Shown: positions 1-4,816 of the stretch, piece after piece
Layout of the letters: each line of letters begins with the position of its first letter
Position numbering within the stretch: the first letter of the stretch is position 1
Source of the DNA: Thermoprotei archaeon
Lineage (GTDB): Archaea > Thermoproteota > Thermoprotei > QMSL01 > B3-G16
Reading direction: 5' to 3'
NCBI GenBank assembly: GCA_003649665.1
Contig: QMSL01000089.1
Coordinates: forward strand, 1-5,722
DNA length: 5,722 bases
Made by a program: the position numbers and the translations under genes
Notes under the pieces: model-generated
What the model saw: the letters and a program-made list of their open reading frames with translations, nothing else
Databases searched by the model: none
Told to the model about the DNA's origin: nothing

Positions 1-213
1 AGAACTACTCTCACGTTATTGTATAACGCCATAGATTATCTTAATGAGATAGGTCTTATCAAGAGTTATAGGGTTATCCTGCTTGATGACCTTATAATAG
101 GGCAGAGTATCCCCTATGCTAGGGCTTATGATTTTAATAACTACAGATGGTCTCCGCCTAGGTTTCCTAAAGTAGACGAGGTTCTTAAGATATGGCATAG
201 GGGTTTAAAGTAG
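1..213 (+). CDS. C-terminal end of an unrecognised protein (5' truncated by window edge)
   Basis: Reading frame 1 is open from the first base to a TAG stop at 211-213, giving about 70 residues that are clearly the tail of a longer gene. A TTG at 19 could start a 64-residue protein, but no ribosome-binding site precedes it and the frame stays open upstream, so truncation is more likely. The tail has mixed hydrophobic and charged segments (VILLDDLIIGQ, then a Tyr/Pro/Arg-rich stretch around NNYRWSPPRFP) and ends in basic residues (IWHRGLK). It shows no signal peptide or membrane segment. I do not recognise the family. It lies 22 bases upstream of the tldD-like gene on the same strand and is probably in the same operon. 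It does not resemble the C-terminus of TldE/PmbA, the usual partner of TldD. Confidence 0.6.
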   Translation, partial: RTTLTLLYNAIDYLNEIGLIKSYRVILLDDLIIGQSIPYARAYDFNNYRWSPPRFPKVDEVLKIWHRGLK

Positions 214-235
214 AGGAGTTAGTGTTAGTAGTCTG

Positions 236-1597
236 ATGAGAGAGGTAGATGTACGGAAAGTGCTTGATTCTTTAGAGGAGAGGGGCGTTGCCTTTGCTGA
301 TATTATTTTGGTAGATGAGGAGTACTATTGTTGGGCTTTGAGGGGATTTTCTGCGGATATGACTAGGGAGCGTAGTAAAATTGCCTGTGTTAGGGTATTG
401 AATAATGGCGTGTGGGGTGTGGCGTGTGAGTATGGCGATGTTGTCGATTATAATAGGCTTGTAAGGAGGGCTCTTCTTTCGTGTAATGTTGCGAGGGCTA
501 ATAAGGATATGGCTGTATTGGGCTATGCTGAGGGGCCATCGCTTTCGATTAATTATGTTCATCCAGTTAAGGTCCTTCCTGTTGATATGAGTGAAGAGGT
601 GTTCTCAATTCTTTCGGAGATTAAGTCTCTATTTGAGGTACAAGGCGTAAGGATTGTTGAGGTGTTGCTTGACTTTTGGCTTATAAGTAAAAGGTACTGG
701 AATACTGATGGGAGTGTTGTCTTTGAGAGGAAGCCTCTCCTAACGTTGACTATATACGTTGTCACGGATAGTGGTCAGGTGAGTGGTATTGTGGGTTCAA
801 GTTCTGGGCTTGAGTTCTTAAGGGAGAAGGGACATTTATGGTTAATTGAGAATATGAGGCGGCGTATTGTTGGTCTTGCTAAAAGCAGGGCCCTTAATCC
901 GCTTTTCAGTGGCTTTAAGTTTGAGGTAATACTCGACTATGATGTTTCAGCTGCGTTCGTTCATGAGGCAATAGGCCATATGTTGCAGGCGGATAACTAC
1001 ATGACGAGGAGGGCAAGGCGATTGCCTATAGGGTTGAGGATATCGTCTGATGAATTGACTATTTACGACGATCCAACTGTTCCTAATGGTTTTGGCAGCT
1101 ATATTTGTGATGATGAGGGGATTAGGGCTGATAGGAAGACGTTAATTGAGGATGGGATTATAGTATCGTTTGTGAACTCTAGGAGTAGTGCTGCATTCTT
1201 TAACATGGAGCCTACGGGGAATGGTAGGGGTTGGAATAATGTAGCTCGTAGTATGATGAGCAATTTGGTAGTAAAGCCAGGGGATTGGAGGCCTAATGAG
1301 ATGATAGAAGAGACCAAGAGAGGAATAGTGCTTCAAGGCCTGATCATGGGGAGGTATGATGAGAATGGGAATGTAATCATAGAAGCTGAAAACGGCATTT
1401 ATGTGGAGAGGGGTGAGGTTAAGTCGTTTATAAGAGGGCCGTTGGTTTTAAAGGGAAATGCGAGGCGTTTGCTTTCATCTATTTGTGCGATAGGTAGATA
1501 TATAGCGTCAAGGCCATCGTTTGAGAAGGGAATGCCGATTAGTGAGTACGTGCCAATGCTTAAGCTATCTCAGGCGAGAATTTATAGTCAGGCATGA
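236..1597 (+). CDS. tldD: TldD-type metalloprotease (TldD/PmbA family, peptidase U62)
   Basis: This 453-residue protein matches the TldD half of the TldD/TldE(PmbA) family, cytosolic zinc proteases that degrade unfolded or small peptides and in bacteria mature peptides such as microcin B17. Residues about 1-220 form the N-terminal domain. The metal site HEAIGH is at residues 243-248 (H243, E244, H248), and C417 is the likely third zinc ligand. Other family blocks are DDEG (292-295), TGNGRG (327-332) and RSMMSN (338-343). Length is close to the usual 450-480. The usual C-G-K-x-G-Q stretch after the ligand Cys reads C-A-I-G-R-Y here, so that part is divergent. The ATG at 236 is the only sensible start: no in-frame ATG, GTG or TTG lies between it and the upstream stop, although the purine run AGAGGAG (212-218) is unusually far away (17 bases). 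No TldE partner is visible in the window. A radical SAM gene follows after 19 bases. Confidence 0.9.
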   Translation: MREVDVRKVLDSLEERGVAFADIILVDEEYYCWALRGFSADMTRERSKIACVRVLNNGVWGVACEYGDVVDYNRLVRRALLSCNVARANKDMAVLGYAEGPSLSINYVHPVKVLPVDMSEEVFSILSEIKSLFEVQGVRIVEVLLDFWLISKRYWNTDGSVVFERKPLLTLTIYVVTDSGQVSGIVGSSSGLEFLREKGHLWLIENMRRRIVGLAKSRALNPLFSGFKFEVILDYDVSAAFVHEAIGHMLQADNYMTRRARRLPIGLRISSDELTIYDDPTVPNGFGSYICDDEGIRADRKTLIEDGIIVSFVNSRSSAAFFNMEPTGNGRGWNNVARSMMSNLVVKPGDWRPNEMIEETKRGIVLQGLIMGRYDENGNVIIEAENGIYVERGEVKSFIRGPLVLKGNARRLLSSICAIGRYIASRPSFEKGMPISEYVPMLKLSQARIYSQA

Positions 1598-1604
1598 TGC
1601 ATTT

Positions 1605-1611
1605 AGGTGAT
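1605..1611 (+). promoter_or_regulatory. Shine-Dalgarno site of the radical SAM gene
   Basis: AGGTGAT matches the archaeal 16S 3'-end complement (GGAGGTGAT) and lies 5 bases before the ATG at 1617. It fixes that start. Other ATGs in this 19-base gap are out of frame. It supports translation from an mRNA shared with the upstream tldD-like gene. Confidence 0.75.
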
Positions 1612-1616
1612 GTAAA

Positions 1617-2531
1617 ATGATTCCATATGGGCCTTTTGTGCACTGGATTTTGGGACCGTGTCTAGGAGTGAATATAATTGGTTTCAGAAGGGAGTGCGTT
1701 CTCAACTGCATTTACTGTCCATATGTTCTAAGTAAAGGGAAGTGCACGAGATTGAATAGCTCCATTGAGGGATTAATTAAGACATATGAGAAATATAGTA
1801 ATGTAGTAGATGTAGTATTCATTGGGGGATATGGTGATTCTCTTTTGAATCCGTCCTTAACCAACGTATTATCTTCCATTAGAAGCGCTATTGGTGTTAA
1901 GATAGCATTGATGACTACGTATTTATCTGTGACCATGATGTGCATACCTAGAGATATACTGGATCTAGTGGATTTTATGATTATTAAGTTTGACGCGGTT
2001 TCAGAGGAGGCAGTTGAATTCATTAATAGGCCAAGTGCTAATGTAAGAATTGATGATACTATAAGATCCGTTAAGGCTCTCTCGGAAGTTAGCAATGTAA
2101 TTTTGGAGGTAAACTTGCTACGTGGTTCCTCTCGTTTTCTAAATACTGAAAGCATAGAGTTACGTAAGTTGATAGAAGCCATAATAGACATATCGCCTCA
2201 GCGTGTAGGATTACAATCATTCCCTGGATTCTCGGATGTGGGGACATTAAGCATTAATGAATTGATCGAAGTAGCGAGAGTTATTTCCGATTATATTAGC
2301 TGGAGGAGAATATCTATTAGGGGACTCCCGCTTCCCTCATTACATATTAATGAGGAGGTAGAGGAATCGCTTAATAGAGTGCTTAATGTAATCCGGAATT
2401 TCCCCTTAAACCGTAATGAGGTGATGGCGATGTGTTATCCACGTAGGGTTGCTGAGGAGGTAATTGCTCGTATCCTAAATAGGGATGATATAGCTTTTAG
2501 TCATGACTACTTTATGCTCGTAAAGATATGA
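1617..2531 (+). CDS. Radical SAM protein, COG0731-like
   Basis: This 304-residue protein carries the radical SAM signature CVLNCIYC (C27, C31, C34), the CxxxCxxC ligands of a 4Fe-4S cluster that reductively cleaves S-adenosylmethionine. The N-terminus (YGPFVHWILGPCLGVN) resembles the YGPVxSRRLGxSLG opening of the COG0731 group of archaeal Fe-S oxidoreductases, relatives of TYW1. KFDA (124-127) and INRP (136-139) also fit that group. The strand-2 motif usually reading GxGEPTLNP is GYGDSLLNP (71-79), so Glu is replaced by Asp. The C-terminal 60 residues look helical and may be the winged-helix-like tail seen in relatives. There is no second cluster with a typical SPASM cysteine pattern; the remaining cysteines (15, 43, 109, 273) are scattered. 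The substrate is unknown. It is probably cotranscribed with tldD, and the stop codon lies one base from the end of convergent deoC. Confidence 0.85.
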   Translation: MIPYGPFVHWILGPCLGVNIIGFRRECVLNCIYCPYVLSKGKCTRLNSSIEGLIKTYEKYSNVVDVVFIGGYGDSLLNPSLTNVLSSIRSAIGVKIALMTTYLSVTMMCIPRDILDLVDFMIIKFDAVSEEAVEFINRPSANVRIDDTIRSVKALSEVSNVILEVNLLRGSSRFLNTESIELRKLIEAIIDISPQRVGLQSFPGFSDVGTLSINELIEVARVISDYISWRRISIRGLPLPSLHINEEVEESLNRVLNVIRNFPLNRNEVMAMCYPRRVAEEVIARILNRDDIAFSHDYFMLVKI

Positions 2532-2532
2532 G

Positions 2533-3252
2533 TTATATCTCCATTTTCTCCGTTCTGAATTCCTTGGCTATGGCGACGCCGGTACTCGTACCTATTTTAG
2601 AAGCACCTGCCTTTATTAACGAGAGAGCTTGAGAAAGATTCCTTATTCCTCCTGCAGCCTTTATCTTAACTCTATCAAGAAGGTTTATTCTCTTCAACGT
2701 ATCCCTTATTATGATGATATCATGTACTGTTACGCCTCTTGGGCCAAATCCAGTACATGTCTTCACGTAATCAGCACCTGCTCTTGCCACTATTTCAGTA
2801 GCTTTTGAGATCTCCTCATCGGTTAGGTATCCAGTCTCTATAATCACTTTTACGGGTACGTCTTCTGAGAATTCCTTAACGGTATTGACAACAGATTTTA
2901 TCTCCCTTAGCACATAATCATATTTTCCGTCCTTAAACATGCCTATATTCATTACCATATCTATGGCACGCGCACCTCTCTCTAGTGCCACTCTTGTTTG
3001 ATAAGCCTTTACGTCTATCGTTTCAAAGCCCAGTGGGAATCCTACAACTGTTCCAACAATTATGTCCTTATCCTTAATAATAGAACTAGCGTGTTCAACA
3101 TAACATGGACTTACGTATACAGCTCCAAATCCATATTCCATTGCCTCTTTACAATACCTCTCTACATCCTTAAGGGTTGCGTTTGGTTTTAGAATGGTAT
3201 GCTCTATCATCTTGAGGAATTCCCTTCTCCTTAGTAACATGATATGCACCAT
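2533..3252 (-). CDS. deoC: Deoxyribose-phosphate aldolase
   Basis: This 239-residue class I aldolase cleaves 2-deoxy-D-ribose 5-phosphate to glyceraldehyde 3-phosphate and acetaldehyde, the last step of deoxynucleoside breakdown, in the cytosol. The three family catalytic residues are all visible: D98 in AIDMVMN, the Schiff-base lysine K164 in YVKTCTGFG, and K198 in KIKAAGG. Other family marks are the N-terminal IEHTILKPNAT, VGFPLG (69-74) and the phosphate-binding end KIGTSTG (219-225). Length is typical of archaeal DeoC. Two starts are possible, ATG at 3252 and ATG at 3240. Neither has a Shine-Dalgarno site, but a TATA box 28 bases upstream of 3252 favours that one as a leaderless start. 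It lies 22 bases downstream of dut on the same strand, so readthrough from dut is also possible. Confidence 0.95.
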   Translation of the reverse strand: MVHIMLLRRREFLKMIEHTILKPNATLKDVERYCKEAMEYGFGAVYVSPCYVEHASSIIKDKDIIVGTVVGFPLGFETIDVKAYQTRVALERGARAIDMVMNIGMFKDGKYDYVLREIKSVVNTVKEFSEDVPVKVIIETGYLTDEEISKATEIVARAGADYVKTCTGFGPRGVTVHDIIIIRDTLKRINLLDRVKIKAAGGIRNLSQALSLIKAGASKIGTSTGVAIAKEFRTEKMEI

Positions 3253-3274
3253 GATCTATACATGTGAGGTTACG

Positions 3275-3290
3275 CTATATATTTTCGCCT
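3275..3290 (-). promoter_or_regulatory. Candidate TATA/BRE promoter of deoC (leaderless)
   Basis: On the minus strand AAAATATATAG (3285-3275) is preceded by AGGCG, a purine-rich BRE-like stretch. Its centre is about 28 bases upstream of the deoC ATG, the distance expected when transcription starts at or within a base or two of the start codon. It overlaps the end and TAG stop of dut. The absence of a Shine-Dalgarno site before deoC agrees with a leaderless mRNA. Confidence 0.55.
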
Positions 3291-3781
3291 TGATACGTTC
3301 CCTCATAAGATCTACTGACACCACTTGCCCTTATGAATATGAGTTGAGCTACTCTAGCATTCTTGAAGAGACGAATACCCTTATCGTTAAATACCACTAG
3401 GAGTCCTTGCGATCTACCCTTATATCCTGGGTCCCATAGTGCTGTTATGACCGTAGCGCCTGATCTCATAAGGCTTGAGCGAGGGAGTGCTATCGCGATG
3501 CAGTCCTTAGGAACTACGACTACTTCATTGAACATTATTCTGTATGCTCCAGGAGGTAGGTCTACGTATCCATCTTTAGAGAATGGTATTTCTTCGACGT
3601 CAGCTATACGCCTCTTCTCATTTGAGAAGTCAATTATTCCCATGCTCGTGAATTTAAAGACCTTCCCAAGCGTTAGATCGATGCCAGCAGGCTGAAGTTG
3701 CATATTTAAGTCTATGAAGCACTGTACTATCATGCCGTTTTCTATGAATTTTCTTAATATGGAATCGCCAAGTACCGACAT
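3275..3781 (-). CDS. dut: Archaeal dUTP diphosphatase (dCTP deaminase/dUTPase fold)
   Basis: This 168-residue trimer-forming family protein is expected to hydrolyse dUTP to dUMP and diphosphate, keeping uracil out of DNA and feeding thymidylate synthesis. Visible motifs in order are QPAGIDLTLG (30-39), PRSSLMRSG (100-108), the DPGYKG loop with D117 (117-122), ARVAQLIF (142-149) and a C-terminal YEGTYQGE arm (159-166) that would close over the nucleotide. dCTP deaminases and the bifunctional Methanocaldococcus enzyme carry a catalytic Glu ten residues after the loop Asp (D135/E145 in that enzyme). Here that position is L127, within GLLVVFN, and no Glu is nearby, so deamination of dCTP is unlikely. 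That is why I call it dUTPase, though automatic annotation may say dCTP deaminase. It is divergent from the TrmB-like gene, with deoC 22 bases downstream. No strong Shine-Dalgarno site precedes the ATG. Confidence 0.85.
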   Translation of the reverse strand: MSVLGDSILRKFIENGMIVQCFIDLNMQLQPAGIDLTLGKVFKFTSMGIIDFSNEKRRIADVEEIPFSKDGYVDLPPGAYRIMFNEVVVVPKDCIAIALPRSSLMRSGATVITALWDPGYKGRSQGLLVVFNDKGIRLFKNARVAQLIFIRASGVSRSYEGTYQGENI

Positions 3782-3803
3782 GGTATCTCATTAATATTTA
3801 GAG

Positions 3804-3811
3804 TTAAATCA
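3804..3811 (-). promoter_or_regulatory. Weak candidate TATA element of dut
   Basis: On the minus strand TGATTTAA is centred about 26 bases before the dut ATG, a spacing fit for a leaderless transcript. The match to a TATA box is modest. It overlaps one arm of the inverted repeat at 3805-3821. A more AT-rich TAAATATTAA at 3791-3800 lies too close to the ATG to drive it. Confidence 0.3.
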
Positions 3812-3821
3812 TTGGGATTTA
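3805..3821. promoter_or_regulatory. Inverted repeat, candidate operator of the TrmB-like regulator
   Basis: TAAATC-ATTGG-GATTTA is a perfect 6-base inverted repeat with a 5-base spacer. The known TrmB-family operator in Thermococcales is TATCAC-N5-GTGATA, with identical 6-5-6 geometry but different arm sequence. The repeat lies in the 114-base gap between divergent dut and the TrmB-like gene. It overlaps the proposed dut TATA element and ends 23 bases before the proposed regulator TATA box, so it could repress dut and activate or autoregulate the regulator. The role is inferred from position and geometry only. Confidence 0.45.
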
Positions 3822-3844
3822 GACATATCTCGTATTTATTTTAA

Positions 3845-3854
3845 GCTTATATCT
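3845..3854 (+). promoter_or_regulatory. Candidate TATA box of the TrmB-like gene
   Basis: GCTTATATCT resembles an archaeal TATA box. Transcription would start near 3876, leaving a leader of about 20 bases to the TTG at 3896 (32 to the ATG at 3908). The AT-rich TTTATTTTAAG just upstream (3835-3845) is an alternative. Confidence 0.45.
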
Positions 3855-3895
3855 ACGTGAAGGCAATTATTCTTTAGAAGAGAAAGGTTGAGAGC

Positions 3896-4690
3896 TTGAA
3901 GAAGGATATGGTACTTAAGTTAAGAGAGCTTGGCTTTTCTGAATACGAGGCCTCAGTATATGTCGCACTACTTGATTTAGGGGAAGCGACTGCTGATGAG
4001 ATAAGTAAACTCTCGGGAGTTCCGCTTCCTAGAGTGTACACAGTCTTAGACGATCTTATAAGGAAGGGGTTTGTGGACGTCACAATAGGTAGACCTAAGA
4101 GATACTTCCTAATAGATCCTAACGAGGCCTTGGATAGGTTCATAGAAGGTAAGAAGAGGGAGATGGAAGAGGAATTGAGGAAGATAAAACTTACATGTGA
4201 GGAATTCAAGCGCTTAATAGAGCCAAAATACATCCGAATAAGGTATAAGATAAACCCAGAGGAGTTGCTTTTAGCATTGCCTGACTTGAAGGTCGCTGAG
4301 GCTAAATCGCGGGAGATAATGGAAGAAGCGAAGAGAGAGATATTGATAATGAGCCATACGTTCAGTTGGGCCTCAAGGATCATGGATGTTCTAGAGAGAG
4401 CTATAAATGAGAGAGGGGTAGATGTTAAGGTTTTGATGAGTATAAGTCCATTGACTGAAGACACTGTTAAGAGGCTGAGGGAAATTGGAGCTAAAGTGAA
4501 AAAACATCCTGCAGGATGGTATCCTGTAAGGGGGACGGTTGTTGATAGAAAGGCAGCAGTCTTCGTTATATGGGCATCTAGGCCTAGTTCAGGAGTTGGA
4601 CACATATATAGACCGCATTATACTGAGAACATGGGCCTAGTTCGCCTCCTAGTTGACGTATTCGAGAAATACTGGAGCGAGTCGTTGTAA
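3896..4690 (+). CDS. TrmB-family transcriptional regulator
   Basis: This 264-residue protein has the TrmB layout. An N-terminal winged helix-turn-helix (about 5-75) includes LRELGFSEYEASVYVALL, a DEISKLSGVPLPRVYTVLDDL helix-turn-helix and a wing ending RPKRYFLIDP. A charged coiled-coil linker follows (about 78-112). The C-terminal effector domain (about 145-264) resembles the phospholipase-D-like domain of TrmB relatives (EILIMSHTFSW, then VDVKVLMS). Characterised members bind sugars or metabolites and regulate transport and central carbon genes; the ligand here cannot be read from sequence. The start is uncertain: TTG at 3896 has AGGTTGA four bases upstream, while ATG at 3908 has a purine run almost touching it, too close to work well. 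It is divergent from dut, with a candidate operator between them, and its stop overlaps the promoter proposed for the sRNA downstream. Confidence 0.88.
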   Translation: MKKDMVLKLRELGFSEYEASVYVALLDLGEATADEISKLSGVPLPRVYTVLDDLIRKGFVDVTIGRPKRYFLIDPNEALDRFIEGKKREMEEELRKIKLTCEEFKRLIEPKYIRIRYKINPEELLLALPDLKVAEAKSREIMEEAKREILIMSHTFSWASRIMDVLERAINERGVDVKVLMSISPLTEDTVKRLREIGAKVKKHPAGWYPVRGTVVDRKAAVFVIWASRPSSGVGHIYRPHYTENMGLVRLLVDVFEKYWSESL

Positions 4691-4698
4691 ATATACTT
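4689..4698 (+). promoter_or_regulatory. Candidate TATA box of the box C/D sRNA
   Basis: AAATATACTT overlaps the TAA stop of the TrmB-like gene (4688-4690). Its centre lies about 28 bases upstream of 4721-4722, where the sRNA is expected to begin. This would let the sRNA be made independently of the upstream gene. Confidence 0.45.
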
Positions 4699-4720
4699 AA
4701 GTATGAGGAGGTATAGCTTT

Positions 4721-4780
4721 GTACTTGATGATGAGAGGTAGAGGAGCCGAGCTATGATGAAATGCCCCGTTGCTGATTCC
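4721..4780 (+). ncRNA. Archaeal box C/D guide sRNA (2'-O-methylation guide)
   Basis: All four boxes occur in order with textbook spacing: C box ATGATGA (4728-4734), 12-base guide GAGGTAGAGGAG (4735-4746), D' box CCGA (4747-4750), 3-base spacer GCT, C' box ATGATGA (4754-4760), 12-base guide AATGCCCCGTTG (4761-4772), D box CTGA (4773-4776). Both C boxes fit RUGAUGA exactly. D' differs from CUGA by one base but keeps the GA needed for the kink-turn sheared pairs. Such RNAs bind L7Ae, Nop5 and fibrillarin and direct ribose methylation of the target base paired to the fifth guide base upstream of D or D'. Predicted targets are CAAC-Gm-GGGCAUU (D guide) and CUCC-Um-CUACCUC (D' guide), probably in rRNA or tRNA; I cannot place them from memory. 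The ends are approximate. It lies in the gap between the regulator and the convergent UroD-family gene. Confidence 0.85.
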
Positions 4781-4816
4781 ATATTGTGCTTGTGATAGAT
4801 GCATGGCATTTAAGGA

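Noticed and set aside
19..213. A complete 64-residue small protein starting at the TTG at 19
   Set aside because: The frame is open to the window edge and no ribosome-binding site precedes the TTG, so a truncated longer gene is the simpler reading.
1107..1131. C-box-like GTGATGA followed by CTGA inside the tldD-like gene
   Set aside because: The spacing is 14 bases, there is no C'/D pair, and it encodes the conserved DDEG block of the protein.
1712..2191. A 159-codon open frame on the minus strand opposite the radical SAM gene
   Set aside because: The plus-strand frame carries CxxxCxxC and other family motifs; this one is a low-complexity antisense shadow without a ribosome-binding site.
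3363..3695. A 110-codon plus-strand frame opposite dut
   Set aside because: It is antisense to conserved dUTPase motifs and has no recognisable features of its own.
3791..3800. TAAATATTAA on the minus strand as a dut TATA box
   Set aside because: Its centre is only about 14 bases from the dut ATG, and no downstream alternative start would fit it.
3874..4605. A 243-codon open frame on the minus strand opposite the TrmB-like gene
   Set aside because: It is a shadow of the regulator: composition is Ser/Leu/Ile-rich with no recognisable domain, while the plus-strand frame has clear family motifs.
4799..4809. Short hairpin ATGC-ATG-GCAT near the end of the intergenic gap
   Set aside because: A four-base stem with no following T-run is too weak to call a terminator or operator.
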